From Croceimicrobium sp965658275 (GTDB taxonomy: Bacteria > Bacteroidota > Bacteroidia > Flavobacteriales > Schleiferiaceae): DNA of 36,235 nucleotides. This document shows positions 1 through 9,288 of this stretch, in pieces. The stretch covers positions 1-36,235 of the forward strand of contig CBFHRN010000017.1 of NCBI GenBank assembly GCA_965658275.1, read 5' to 3'. The notes under the pieces were generated by a model. That model saw only the letters and a list, made by a program, of their open reading frames with translations. It was not told the DNA's origin and ran no database searches. Made by a program: the position numbers and the translations under genes. Position 1 is the first letter of the stretch. The number at the start of each line of letters is the position of its first letter.

Positions 1-1189
1 TGCTCAAAGCTTTGCCAGGACGGTATTTATCGGGTAATTGTTTAACGAGATAAAAGTTAGCTGTCGCTAAGAAGGGAGCGACTAAAAAGCTGATGGCGGT
101 GGCCAAATCAACCAATGAATCGAACTTCTTACCAAAGGTGTAGATCAGTAGAAGCCCGCCAATGCCTAAAAAGAAAAGCATCCCTCGATAATGCTTAGCG
201 CTATTTGCTCCCTCGATGGCTTTAGGCTGATATAAACTCCAAAGCTTTTCGCCTACCCTCGCGTAACCGTCAAATACCGCGATACAGGTTCCAAACATGA
301 TGCTGAAAGCAGAGGCGGCGATTATTGGCTTACTCCAAGTGCCAATACTTTTAGTATATAGCTCAATGATGCCGCCTGCAAAACTTGCTGCGGAGCCCCC
401 TAAACTTTGTTCACTACCAAAAAGCAAATAGGCACCGAGTACCATAAATAAAGGGGCGAGTAAGGCGGAAAGAAGGTATCCAAATCGAAATTCCCGGATG
501 ATATCCTTAAAGCTTAGTTTTTTCTCTTTGGCTTGGGCGATGGTCCATAAACTATTCCATGCCGATAAATCCACCGCCGTAGGCATCCATCCCATCAAGG
601 CAATTAGAAAGGCAAAAGAAGGACTTCGGAATTCGAAGATACTTGAGTCGAACCAAGGTATGTCCGCACTGCGTGGTCCATTAATTAAGGCAGCGAAAAA
701 GGCAATGAGCGTGGATACAACTAATACACTGCCCACAATTTTTATCAGACGGCCCAATCCCTGGTAGCGCCCAAAGAAAAGAATGATCAGGGAGATTCCA
801 AATAATAAGATATTGGTTTGAAAAAGACTGAGATAAGCGCCTAGCCCAAATAATTGATGCATAAAACCGGCTGTAACCGCTCCTACAGCCGCAGTTACAA
901 AAAACATAGTTCCCAAAGTGATAAGCAAAAAAGCCGCTAATGCCCATTTCCCAATTCGGGCATAACCATCGATTAAGGACTCACCTTTGGCGGCGGCATA
1001 ACGCGAACCATATTCGAAGAAGGGATATTTAAACAGGTTCGCTAAGATGATGGCCCAAAGCAGGGCAAAACCATAATCAGCGCCCGCCCGTGTGCTTTGC
1101 ACAAGGTGACTTACCCCAATGGCGGTACTCGCAAAAATGAGTCCGGGTCCGAGACTAGCGATGAATTTTTGAATGGGCTGATTTTTCAT
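1..1189 (-). CDS. Nramp-family-like metal ion transporter, divergent, 3' end outside window
   Basis: Translation of the minus strand from the ATG at 1187-1189 gives 396 codons with no stop before the window edge, so the C-terminus is missing. The product is a polytopic inner-membrane protein. It starts with a GPG turn and a first helix followed by the segment RAGADYGFALLWA, which matches the order seen in Nramp (SLC11) transporters. The two family signature motifs are changed: the TM1 position of DPGN reads GVSH (about residues 22-25), and the TM6 position of MPH reads MPT in GWMPTAVDLSAW. Canonical Nramp proteins couple Mn/Fe import to protons; loss of the TM1 Asp and Asn suggests another substrate or mechanism, which I cannot name. 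It is divergent from the threonine dehydrogenase gene with a 66-bp gap. Confidence 0.72.
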   Translation of the reverse strand, partial: MKNQPIQKFIASLGPGLIFASTAIGVSHLVQSTRAGADYGFALLWAIILANLFKYPFFEYGSRYAAAKGESLIDGYARIGKWALAAFLLITLGTMFFVTAAVGAVTAGFMHQLFGLGAYLSLFQTNILLFGISLIILFFGRYQGLGRLIKIVGSVLVVSTLIAFFAALINGPRSADIPWFDSSIFEFRSPSFAFLIALMGWMPTAVDLSAWNSLWTIAQAKEKKLSFKDIIREFRFGYLLSALLAPLFMVLGAYLLFGSEQSLGGSAASFAGGIIELYTKSIGTWSKPIIAASAFSIMFGTCIAVFDGYARVGEKLWSLYQPKAIEGANSAKHYRGMLFFLGIGGLLLIYTFGKKFDSLVDLATAISFLVAPFLATANFYLVKQLPDKYRPGKALS

Positions 1190-1199
1190 TGGCCTAGAT

Positions 1200-1232
1200 T
1201 TTCAAAGATAGGCTTCGAAAAGAATATATTTG
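1200..1232 (+). promoter_or_regulatory. Bacteroidota-type promoter of the threonine dehydrogenase gene
   Basis: A perfect -7 element TATATTTG lies at 1225-1232. TTTC at 1200-1203 stands 21 nt upstream in the place of the -33 TTTG. This fits the Bacteroidota consensus TTTG-N19-21-TAnnTTTG and puts the transcript start about 20 nt before the ATG at 1256. Confidence 0.6.
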
Positions 1233-1255
1233 CCCCTCTCAAAAAAGCGTAAAAA

Positions 1256-2197
1256 ATGGCAGAAAAGATCTTAGTATTAGGGTCCTCCGGTCAGATCGGA
1301 ACCGACCTCGTTGATCACCTTCGCGAAGCATACGGTAATGATAATGTAATTGCTTCCGACCTCAGAGAGCCATCAGCTGAAAGGCTAGCCCAAGGTCCTT
1401 TCGTCCAATTAAATGCCATGGATGCCCAGGCCGCTTTTGAAGTCATTAAAAAGAATGGAGTTACCCAAGTGTATCACTTGGTAGCAATGCTGTCGGCTAC
1501 TGCCGAAAAAATGCCCATGAAAGGCTGGGATCTTAATATGACGAGTCTTTTCAACTTTCTGGAAATGGCTCGCGAGAAACATTTTAAGAAAATGTACTGG
1601 CCTAGTTCCATCGCTGCTTTTGGACCGCAGACTCCAAAGGAAAACACCCCACAGCTTACGATTATGGACCCTGGAACGGTTTACGGCATCAGTAAATTAG
1701 CAGGGGAGCTATGGTGCGATTATTATTTTAAGAAATACGGTGTGGATACCAGGGGTTTACGCTACCCAGGACTCATCAGTTATAAAACAGAGCCAGGTGG
1801 AGGCACCACCGACTATGCCGTTGATATTTTTCATAAGGCGGTAAAAGGAGAAGAATACTCCTGCTTTTTAACAGAGGATCGTCGTTTGCCGATGATGTAT
1901 ATGCCAGACGCCATTAAAGCCACCGTAGGCATTATGGAGGCTCCTTCCGATCAAGTGAAGATTCGTACTTCTTATAATGTCGGTGCTTTTTCATTTTCGC
2001 CAAAAGAACTTAGTGCTCGGATAGAACAGGAAGTTCCGGGCTTTTCAACGAATTACGATGCGGTCGATGAAAGAGATGGAATCGCAGCAGGATGGCCCTC
2101 GAGTATTGATGACAAGGAAGCTCGTGAGCACTGGGGCTGGAAGCCCGATTTCGATTTACCGGCTATGGTAAAAGACATGATTAAGAACTTATCCTAA
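1256..2197 (+). CDS. L-threonine 3-dehydrogenase, short-chain (UDP-glucose epimerase-like) type
   Basis: This 313-residue cytosolic protein is an extended short-chain dehydrogenase. It has the NAD-binding motif GSSGQIG at residues 9-15, a serine-rich SSIAAFGP segment near 117-124, and the catalytic YGISK (Tyr143, Lys147). The whole pattern, including the RYPGLISYK and TTDYAV segments, matches the epimerase-like L-threonine dehydrogenases known from flavobacteria, which oxidise threonine to 2-amino-3-ketobutyrate. That product is normally cleaved by glycine C-acetyltransferase (Kbl), which is not in this window. The start is the ATG 24 nt after the -7 box, and a strong terminator follows the stop. 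A related epimerase function is less likely given the full-length match. Confidence 0.85.
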   Translation: MAEKILVLGSSGQIGTDLVDHLREAYGNDNVIASDLREPSAERLAQGPFVQLNAMDAQAAFEVIKKNGVTQVYHLVAMLSATAEKMPMKGWDLNMTSLFNFLEMAREKHFKKMYWPSSIAAFGPQTPKENTPQLTIMDPGTVYGISKLAGELWCDYYFKKYGVDTRGLRYPGLISYKTEPGGGTTDYAVDIFHKAVKGEEYSCFLTEDRRLPMMYMPDAIKATVGIMEAPSDQVKIRTSYNVGAFSFSPKELSARIEQEVPGFSTNYDAVDERDGIAAGWPSSIDDKEAREHWGWKPDFDLPAMVKDMIKNLS

Positions 2198-2200
2198 TAG

Positions 2201-2225
2201 AAAAGGCTCCCAAAAGGAGCCTTTT
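2201..2225. terminator. bidirectional intrinsic terminator
   Basis: A perfect 10-bp stem AAAAGGCTCC / GGAGCCTTTT (2201-2210, 2216-2225) has loop CAAAA and A/T tracts on both sides. It separates the convergent threonine dehydrogenase and lipoprotein genes. Confidence 0.85.
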
Positions 2226-2226
2226 T

Positions 2227-2736
2227 TTATTTCTTCTGGAGGTAGACATCGAGGAGCAGGTCAATTTCCCCACCTGCAGTATCTGCTTCGTAGCGAGTGG
2301 TAGCTCGCAGCGAATTTGAAGTTTTATTATTAATGTCGTAGGTCATTAAGCCATAGCGAGGATCATTAATCGTGAAACGCGTTTCACTAACATAATCTAT
2401 AACACCCGCACCGGCTACGCGAACTGGAATACTGATGTTTTGAGTTAGGATAGTGATTTCCATTCGGGTGCGAACACTGTAATCTACAGTCTCTTCGCGA
2501 GCATCGAAATTATAATAGCCTTCCGTGCTGTCCCCGGTCCCATTTAAAGGGATCGATTGTCCGAATGGGGTCACAAAACTTCCGGAATAATCAGCTTGTG
2601 TAACCTCAAATTCCCCATTTAGAAAAGCTGCCAATCCAGTTAACGGGGGATTACTATCTTCAGCATCACGATCCTTTCGACATGATGCAAAGCCTATAAT
2701 TAAGGCTACTAATAAGGCAGAGGTTTTAAACTTCAT
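2227..2736 (-). CDS. lipoprotein of unknown function
   Basis: The 169-residue protein begins with a lipoprotein signal peptide whose lipobox GFASC places the acylated cysteine at residue 19, followed by a charged CRKDRDAED stretch. The rest is rich in alternating hydrophobic and polar residues, suggesting a small beta-sheet (perhaps lipocalin-like) domain, but I do not recognise the family. It lies 21 nt downstream of the metallophosphoesterase gene on the same strand, so the two are probably cotranscribed and share the terminator at 2201-2225. Confidence 0.7.
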   Translation of the reverse strand: MKFKTSALLVALIIGFASCRKDRDAEDSNPPLTGLAAFLNGEFEVTQADYSGSFVTPFGQSIPLNGTGDSTEGYYNFDAREETVDYSVRTRMEITILTQNISIPVRVAGAGVIDYVSETRFTINDPRYGLMTYDINNKTSNSLRATTRYEADTAGGEIDLLLDVYLQKK

Positions 2737-2757
2737 TGCTTTTGCTTTGCTTCAAAA

Positions 2758-4038
2758 TTAGGCAATTTCAGCATCGCTTGTTCCCTTGCGAAATTCCAAG
2801 ACCGTAATTTCGGGCCAAATGCCCACACGTCCGGGGAAAGCCAAAAAACCAAAACCTCGATTTACATAAAGGTAACGTCCCACTTCTTCATAGAGACCTG
2901 CCCATTTTGGATAGCGATATTTTACCGGACTCCACCGGAAAAATCCGGGGATTTCAATGCCAAACTGCATTCCATGCGTGTGGCCACTTAAAGTCAAAGC
3001 CATTTTTTTCGCATGCATTTTCACCTTGTGGTCAAAGTGGGAAGGATCATGCGAAAGTAGAATATGGAACTCATCTGCCTGGGTGTCGGCAACCGCTTTG
3101 TCTAAGTCGCCGTGCTTAGCAAAGCCTCCGGTACCCCAGTTCTCAACCCCTACGAGGCGAATGCTATCGCCATTCTTTTCAATTTTTCGATTTTCGTTGC
3201 GCAGGAGCTCAAAGCCAATTTCCGCGTGGGTACGGTATAGTTTTTCCATATTGGCCTGCTTGGCCTCATCACTGGGCCATTGCACATAATCACCGTAATC
3301 ATGATTCCCTAAAATGGAATATTTACCCATAGGGGCTTCCAATTTTGAAAAGACCTCCTTCCATGGGTCCATTTCATCGGCACGATTATTAACGATATCT
3401 CCAGTGAAAACGATCATATCACTTTTCTGTTGGTTGATTAGGTCGATGCCATAGGCGATTTTTTCCGGATTGTCGAAGCTACCGCTGTGCACATCCGAAA
3501 TCTGACTCATGGTGAAGCCATCAAAAGCATCGGGTAAATCCGGGAAGAAAAGCGTCTTTTTAATAACGCGGTAATTGTACTTGCCTTTCCAAACACCATG
3601 TAAGATCCCAGCAAAAGGAATGGCCGCCAAGGCGAGGGCAACCTGACTAATAAATTTTCGCCGCGAGGGTAAAAATTGTTCGCTATTCCCATCACCAATC
3701 AGTCGACCACTTACCCCCACTAATAAGCGAGTAATGTCTTCTAAAAGTAATGGAATACTAATTACCAGTTTTGGAACAAAAAGCAAAACGAAGGAGGTCA
3801 TTACCAATTTGAAAACCGAATTCTGATGCGGCCCAGCATTTCGGTCGAAAGTGATAAGGGTGTAGATTAAGAGGACCAAGAAGGCAATAGAAATGGCCCA
3901 ATAGAGATAGCGCCAATAAACTTGGTCGCGACTCAGTGTTTTTACCGCTTGAAAAGCATAGATGTCGATAATGCTAAGCAAAACGACTGGAATTAAAATT
4001 CGTAGGAGCACAATGGTGTTTTTTGGATAAACGTGCAA
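2758..4038 (-). CDS. membrane-anchored metallophosphoesterase (YkuE/YaeI-like)
   Basis: The 426-residue protein has three hydrophobic segments in the first 105 residues and a further segment after SRRKF (about 126-148), which resembles the Tat/TM anchor of YkuE/YaeI-type enzymes. The calcineurin-like phosphoesterase domain follows, with all metal-ligand motifs: DVH (182-184), GD (213-214), GNHD (244-247), SHD (H330) and GHTH (352-355). Relatives act on phosphate esters such as lipid A or UDP-sugar precursors at the membrane; the substrate here is not evident. The start is uncertain: the longest frame begins at TTG (4036-4038), GTG at 4009-4011 is an alternative, and no ATG is near. It is divergent from polA and probably cotranscribed with the downstream lipoprotein gene. 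Confidence 0.82.
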   Translation of the reverse strand: MHVYPKNTIVLLRILIPVVLLSIIDIYAFQAVKTLSRDQVYWRYLYWAISIAFLVLLIYTLITFDRNAGPHQNSVFKLVMTSFVLLFVPKLVISIPLLLEDITRLLVGVSGRLIGDGNSEQFLPSRRKFISQVALALAAIPFAGILHGVWKGKYNYRVIKKTLFFPDLPDAFDGFTMSQISDVHSGSFDNPEKIAYGIDLINQQKSDMIVFTGDIVNNRADEMDPWKEVFSKLEAPMGKYSILGNHDYGDYVQWPSDEAKQANMEKLYRTHAEIGFELLRNENRKIEKNGDSIRLVGVENWGTGGFAKHGDLDKAVADTQADEFHILLSHDPSHFDHKVKMHAKKMALTLSGHTHGMQFGIEIPGFFRWSPVKYRYPKWAGLYEEVGRYLYVNRGFGFLAFPGRVGIWPEITVLEFRKGTSDAEIA

Positions 4039-4105
4039 AGGGCCAAAAAGATTCGGCCCCTTTCATAATAATACTAATTTAGGGCTTTCAACCCAAGAAG
4101 TTCAA

Positions 4106-6907
4106 ATGTCTGATTCTAAACCCACCCTTTATCTTTTAGATGCTTACGCACTTATATATCGTGCTTATTTTGCCTTTATAAATAACCCGCGAATTAGTTC
4201 TAGTGGATTGGATACATCGGCCATTTTCGGCTTTACGACCACCTTATTAGAGATTTTAGAAAAGAAGAATCCCTCGCATATCGCTATCGTTTACGATACC
4301 GCCAAGCCCACTTTCCGTCATGAAGAGTACAAGGAGTACAAAGCCCAGCGCGATGAAACTCCTGAAGGCATTAAGGTGGCTTTTCCCTACATCCAAAAGG
4401 TAGCTGAAGCATTTCGCATCCCTTTTATCGGGGTAGATGGCTTTGAAGCGGATGATGTGATTGGGACCTTGGCTAAACAAGCTGAGAAAAAGGGTTACCA
4501 AGTGTTTATGATGACCCCGGATAAAGATTTTGGTCAATTGGTTTCAGAAAACATCTTTATGTATCGTCCTGGTCGTAGTGGCAACCCTCCGGAAGCTTGG
4601 GGAGAGGATGAAGTAAAGGCTAAGTTTGATCTTGACAATGTTGATCAGGTTATCGATTACCTAGGTATGATGGGCGATTCGGTGGATAATATTCCTGGTA
4701 TTCCTGGGGTGGGGCCTAAAACAGCAAGTAAGCTTTTAAAGCAATACGGCAGTATGGAGGCGATGTATGAAAACGCCCATGAAATAAAAGGAAAGCTAGG
4801 CGAGAAAATTCGTGATAATCAAGAGCAGGCTTTCATGTCCAAGCATTTAGCACGAATTGTTATTGATGTTCCGATTGAGTTCAATGAAACGAACTTTAAA
4901 AAGGACCCCGCCAACGAAGAACAGATAAAAGAATTGTTTGCAGAACTAGAGTTCCGAACTTTATCCAAAAGAGTATTAGGCCAAACGGTTGCTGTGGCCG
5001 CGGATAAAGTGCAAAGCCCACAGAAAGTTGAAGCAGGGGCTCAGACCGATTTATTTGCCCAGGTAACTATGGAGCAACCGAGCGCGCAGTCCGAAGATGG
5101 CGCGCGCAAAATGGATAATACCGATCATTTCTATCAATTAGTGGAACATCCAAAAGAGCGGAAATTGCTATTGGAAAACCTACTCAAGCAACAAGCTGTA
5201 TGCTTTGATACCGAAACAACAGCCTTGGATGTCTTGAATGCAGAGCTCGTTGGATTAGCTTTGAGTTATGCTCCGGGCAAGGCCTATTATGTTCATATGC
5301 CGCAAGGCGAAGAGCAAGCGATCTTGGATGAGTTCCGACCTTTTTTTGAGAATGAACAGATTGAGAAGATTGGTCAAAACTTGAAATACGATATTTCGGT
5401 TTTAGCCAATTATGGAATCTCTGTAAAGGGACCCTTATTTGATACGATGCTGGCGCATTACCTTATTAATCCAGATATGCGTCACAATATGGATATTTTG
5501 GCCGAAACCTATTTGTCCTACCAAACCCAGTCCATCGAAGAATTGATTGGAAAGAAAGGAAAGAATCAAAAGTCGATGCGAGATGTCGACCCTGAAAAGG
5601 TGGCCGCTTACGCCGGAGAAGACGCAGATATCACCTTGCAATTAGCCGCTATTTTTAAGGAGAAATTACGCGATGGGGAAACGGCCAAGGTTTTAAAAGA
5701 CATCGAAACACCTCTGGTGCCGGTTCTTTCAAGAATGGAACGGGAAGGAATTAATTTGGATCGTAGCGCCTTAAAAAGACTGTCAGATGAATTGGCTTCC
5801 GATATCGAACGCCTAGATGGTGAAATTCATGAACTGGCGGGAAACCCGAGCTTTAATATTGCTTCGCCCAAGCAGTTGGGTGATGTGCTTTTCGGAGAAT
5901 TGAAGCTTATCGATAAACCTAAGAAAACGAAAAACGGACAATTTTCAACCTCGGAGGATATTTTACAAGATCTTGCCGGTGAGCATGAGATTGTAGCCAA
6001 GGTCTTAGAGTACCGTCAGTCGGTAAAATTAAAAAGCACTTATGTAGATGCTTTACCTGAATTGGTGAACGCTAAAACCAATCGGATCCATACTAGTTTT
6101 AACCAGGCTGTAGCAGCAACGGGTCGATTAAGCTCAAATAACCCAAACCTTCAGAATATTCCTATTCGCACTGAAAGGGGACGAGAAGTCCGAAAGGCTT
6201 TTATACCCAGAGATGAGAGCCATGTGATCCTCGCCGCCGACTACAGTCAGATTGAGCTGCGTCTTATCGCTGAGTTAAGCGAGGAAAAGACGATGATGGA
6301 CGCTTTTATTAATGGTGAGGATATACATGCCGCCACTGCGGCCAAGGTTTTTGGGGTTGAGCTTTCGGAGGTAAGCCGCGAAATGCGAAGCAATGCTAAG
6401 ACAGTGAACTTTGGTATTATCTACGGCGTAAGTGCTTTTGGATTAGCGCAACAAACCAGCTTATCGCGAGGGGAGGCTTCCGAAATCATAAAAAGCTATT
6501 TTAAAACTTACCCGGGCATTCGAGATTACATCGAAGCGCAAAAGGAACTTGCGCGCCAACAAGGCTATGTTGAAACCATGTTAGGCCGCCGCCGCTATTT
6601 AAAAGATATTAATAGTCGTAATGCGGTAGTGCGCGGCCATGCGGAGCGTAATGCGGTAAACGCGCCTATTCAGGGAACAGCAGCCGATATTATTAAGATT
6701 GCCATGATTAAGATTGATGCAGCTTTAAAGGATTACAAAACACGTATGCTCCTTCAGGTGCATGATGAATTGGTTTTTGATGCACCGAAGAAGGAGTTAG
6801 AGACCGTTACCCCCATCATTGAAAATCTAATGCAGACTGCCGTTGAAACCAAAGTTCCTTTGGTGGTAGAAAGTGGTTACGGCGCTAATTGGCTCGAAGC
6901 GCATTAA
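4106..6907 (+). CDS. polA: DNA polymerase I with intact proofreading domain
   Basis: The 933-residue product has the usual three domains. The N-terminal 5'-3' exonuclease/FEN domain (1-290) carries the YRAYFA and GFEADD motifs and the helix-hairpin-helix GIPGVGPKTA (about 198-207). The 3'-5' exonuclease (about 340-520) keeps Asp368, Glu370, Asp429, Tyr502 and Asp506, so proofreading should be active, unlike in Taq. The polymerase domain has motif A with Asp712 (ADYSQIELR), the O-helix RSNAKTVNFGIIYG with Phe769 at the sugar-discriminating position, and motif C HDE (886-888). It fills gaps in lagging-strand synthesis and repair. The gene stands alone between a divergent phosphoesterase and a bidirectional terminator. 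Confidence 0.97.
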   Translation: MSDSKPTLYLLDAYALIYRAYFAFINNPRISSSGLDTSAIFGFTTTLLEILEKKNPSHIAIVYDTAKPTFRHEEYKEYKAQRDETPEGIKVAFPYIQKVAEAFRIPFIGVDGFEADDVIGTLAKQAEKKGYQVFMMTPDKDFGQLVSENIFMYRPGRSGNPPEAWGEDEVKAKFDLDNVDQVIDYLGMMGDSVDNIPGIPGVGPKTASKLLKQYGSMEAMYENAHEIKGKLGEKIRDNQEQAFMSKHLARIVIDVPIEFNETNFKKDPANEEQIKELFAELEFRTLSKRVLGQTVAVAADKVQSPQKVEAGAQTDLFAQVTMEQPSAQSEDGARKMDNTDHFYQLVEHPKERKLLLENLLKQQAVCFDTETTALDVLNAELVGLALSYAPGKAYYVHMPQGEEQAILDEFRPFFENEQIEKIGQNLKYDISVLANYGISVKGPLFDTMLAHYLINPDMRHNMDILAETYLSYQTQSIEELIGKKGKNQKSMRDVDPEKVAAYAGEDADITLQLAAIFKEKLRDGETAKVLKDIETPLVPVLSRMEREGINLDRSALKRLSDELASDIERLDGEIHELAGNPSFNIASPKQLGDVLFGELKLIDKPKKTKNGQFSTSEDILQDLAGEHEIVAKVLEYRQSVKLKSTYVDALPELVNAKTNRIHTSFNQAVAATGRLSSNNPNLQNIPIRTERGREVRKAFIPRDESHVILAADYSQIELRLIAELSEEKTMMDAFINGEDIHAATAAKVFGVELSEVSREMRSNAKTVNFGIIYGVSAFGLAQQTSLSRGEASEIIKSYFKTYPGIRDYIEAQKELARQQGYVETMLGRRRYLKDINSRNAVVRGHAERNAVNAPIQGTAADIIKIAMIKIDAALKDYKTRMLLQVHDELVFDAPKKELETVTPIIENLMQTAVETKVPLVVESGYGANWLEAH

Positions 6908-6930
6908 GTTTTTTCGGGCTTTATGGAATA

Positions 6931-6958
6931 AAAAAAGCGACCCGGAGGTCGCTTTTTT
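6931..6958. terminator. bidirectional intrinsic terminator
   Basis: A perfect 12-bp stem (6931-6942 with 6947-6958; GC core GCGACC/GGTCGC) with loop CGGA has six A and six T at its ends. It serves convergent polA and the metalloprotease gene. Confidence 0.88.
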
Positions 6959-6960
6959 CT

Positions 6961-9087
6961 TTATTCGATAATGAGTTTCTCGGTAAGGCGAGTTTGTTGG
7001 CCTCGAATTTTTAAGAGGTAAACTCCCTTGGCCAAATCTAGGTTTAGATCCTTGTCCAAGCTCGAATTTTGTAGATTCAGCTTTTCTTGGTGCATGATCT
7101 TGCCGCTGAGGTCCATCACTTGTAAGTTTAGATCTCGATCCTGCAAATCGCTCAACTTAAGATGAATCTGGCCTTTACTCGGATTCGGATATACTTTAAG
7201 ATCGGCAGCCTGATATTCACTTAAGCTCACGTCAGTGCCTTGCCCGAAGCGAATATTGTCGATGTAAAAATTATTGCCCCCACCATTCTTAAAAGCAAAC
7301 TTGATAAGAATGGGGTCTGGGCCAATGTAAGCATCGAAGTTGATGGTTTCCGTTTTCCATTCGCTAGAACTTGGTACAAAATTTCCATTGGTATTACTGC
7401 CGGTTCTTAGTCTACCCGAATTGTAAAAACGACGACGATTCCAAGTATTTCCGCAATCTCGCGAAACATAAACTTCTAAAAGGTCGGTGTTGTCGTTTTG
7501 AGTCGCGGCAAAAGCGTAATCGAAAAATAGGTTTAAGCTACTCGCACCGCTGGTCTCAATAGCGGGGGAAATTAATTCATCAATTTCACCTAAAGAGTTA
7601 GGTGCGGCATCAAGTACGAGGGAACTGCTTTGATGTGATCCTGCAGAAGCAAAGTGCTTAAAGACATTACCATCACCACCATCTAAATTGGTCATTAATT
7701 GAGGTACCTGACCATTTTCAAAGCTCTCAATCCAAGTAGTTTGATATGCCGGGCTAGTGCTGTTTTTTACTGAAATATAAGAGCTGTAGGTTTTGGTATC
7801 ACTACCTGCACTATTTGTTACGGTAAGGCTTACATCGTAAGTGCCAGGGTTGGCGTAAGTAACTGTAGGGTTTTGTTGCGTGCTGGTTGCAGGGCTTCCT
7901 CCTGGGAAAGACCAACTCCAAGAAGTAGGCTCTCCTTCTTCCGATATATCGAAAAACTGAATGCTCTCCCCGTCGCAAATAATCTCTCTTTCAGCCTCTA
8001 AGAAGGCCTCTGGAGTACAAATTGGAGGATTGTTGAGCCCGGTAAATGTTGCATTGCTAACCGAAGTAAGGTTAGAGCGCAAGCCGGCCAGAGTATGACG
8101 CATGCGTGCTTTTTGGTCTGCGCTGAACATATTCTGACAATCGGAATAGTCCATGAAATTTTCAATCTGATCTACTAAGTCAGGGCTATCCCCATTACAT
8201 GAATTTGTACTAGGGTTGCAGCCAAAGTTCGACTGATTTACCGGAGGAGTGTCATCACAGTAATCCCCTGTCACTGAATTACCACTACTGGGTAAGATAT
8301 TATAAGGGAAATTACCTGCCGCAGGCCATGGTCCGGAACATCCATTTCTACCCTGTAACTCACTAGGGTAGAAAGGATGGAATAAGCCCAAATAGTGACC
8401 CACCTCATGGGTTAAAGTTCGGCCCCCTGAATTGTATAATGAGTTAACGGCCGTGCCAATGGTACCCAATTCATCATGTCTTACGATTACTCCATCCGAG
8501 TTGGAGGGGTTTCCTGGGAAAGTAGAATAGCCTAGAACAAGTGACGGATTATTAGGATCAGTAGTTCGAATATTCCGCGTTACCCAAATATTTAAATATC
8601 TATTTCTAGGGTAGTTGGTGGCGTATTTTTTGGAGGCATCGTTACCATATAAGGAGGTGATGTCCTTATTACGGGTAATACCATCCACGCATGCGCCAGT
8701 GGCATCTTTTTTAGCAAGAACAAATTCGATTTCGGTATCAACGGCAACGGGTCTAAATAGAGCGCGTGTTGAAGTGGTGTCGGCATTTTGTCGACGGAAG
8801 TCTTCGTTTAAAATGCGCAAGGCATCCATAATTTGGGCCTTGGAAATGTTATCCGCCTGGGTCGCATAAATGATATGAAAGACCACCGGAATTTGCAAAA
8901 CTGTGCTATTAGCTACAGTTTCCAGTTGTTCAAGGCTTTCGGTTTGAGGGCCAAAGTAGAGATCACGAACCTCAGGGTTTTCTAATTGCTCTTGCATATA
9001 ATCATCAAAACCACAATGGGCATGATCTTCCTGTGCAATTAAGCTGGTGCTAATAATTAAACTGAGGTAAATAAAAAAACGCTTCAT
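6961..9087 (-). CDS. secreted M43 (pappalysin-like) metalloprotease with PKD domain and type IX sorting domain
   Basis: The 708-residue preprotein has a signal peptide ending near Ala19. The M43 catalytic domain shows the extended zinc motif HEVGHYLGLFH (227-237) and a Met-turn FMDY (311-314), with paired cysteines as in cytophagalysins. A PKD domain follows (about 361-441, with SWSWSFPGG and a YANPGTYDVSLTV strand), then a MAM-like or jelly-roll region (about 445-612, ending FYIDNIRFG). The C-terminal domain (about 631-708, YPNPSKG to a final LIIE) is a type A type IX secretion signal. The protein should be exported across the outer membrane and released or surface-attached as an extracellular protease. 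It is monocistronic between two terminator/promoter regions. Confidence 0.92.
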   Translation of the reverse strand: MKRFFIYLSLIISTSLIAQEDHAHCGFDDYMQEQLENPEVRDLYFGPQTESLEQLETVANSTVLQIPVVFHIIYATQADNISKAQIMDALRILNEDFRRQNADTTSTRALFRPVAVDTEIEFVLAKKDATGACVDGITRNKDITSLYGNDASKKYATNYPRNRYLNIWVTRNIRTTDPNNPSLVLGYSTFPGNPSNSDGVIVRHDELGTIGTAVNSLYNSGGRTLTHEVGHYLGLFHPFYPSELQGRNGCSGPWPAAGNFPYNILPSSGNSVTGDYCDDTPPVNQSNFGCNPSTNSCNGDSPDLVDQIENFMDYSDCQNMFSADQKARMRHTLAGLRSNLTSVSNATFTGLNNPPICTPEAFLEAEREIICDGESIQFFDISEEGEPTSWSWSFPGGSPATSTQQNPTVTYANPGTYDVSLTVTNSAGSDTKTYSSYISVKNSTSPAYQTTWIESFENGQVPQLMTNLDGGDGNVFKHFASAGSHQSSSLVLDAAPNSLGEIDELISPAIETSGASSLNLFFDYAFAATQNDNTDLLEVYVSRDCGNTWNRRRFYNSGRLRTGSNTNGNFVPSSSEWKTETINFDAYIGPDPILIKFAFKNGGGNNFYIDNIRFGQGTDVSLSEYQAADLKVYPNPSKGQIHLKLSDLQDRDLNLQVMDLSGKIMHQEKLNLQNSSLDKDLNLDLAKGVYLLKIRGQQTRLTEKLIIE

Positions 9088-9116
9088 AGTAGAGGGCTAA
9101 ATCGAATTGGGGTTCG

Positions 9117-9124
9117 CAAATATA
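9117..9124 (-). promoter_or_regulatory. -7 element upstream of the metalloprotease gene
   Basis: The minus strand reads TATATTTG here, a perfect TAnnTTTG box 29 nt before the ATG at 9087. No convincing -33 TTTG is visible at the usual distance, so strength is uncertain. Confidence 0.5.
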
Positions 9125-9197
9125 GACGCTTTAAATACTTTAACCGTGGGGTCACGAAATCACTTCGGTAATTTTCAACTATTTATGGTTAATAAGG

Positions 9198-9230
9198 TTT
9201 GGTAGAATGAGAAATTATGTTGTATTTTCG
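9198..9230 (+). promoter_or_regulatory. promoter of the rplM-rpsI operon
   Basis: TTTG (9198-9201) is followed after 21 nt by TATTTTCG (9223-9230), one mismatch from TAnnTTTG. The predicted leader of about 50 nt has no ribosomal-protein operator that I can recognise. Confidence 0.6.
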
Positions 9231-9288
9231 CAGCCCCTTTTCGGGAGAGTAGCTTTACTTTAGGTAACGATTTAAATATTAAGTAGTT

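Noticed and set aside
4038..4066. GC-rich imperfect inverted repeat (AAAGGGCC ... GGCCCCTTT) between the phosphoesterase gene and polA
   Set aside because: It lies in the divergent upstream region with no T run where a terminator would act, so I could not assign a role beyond a possible chance or leader structure.
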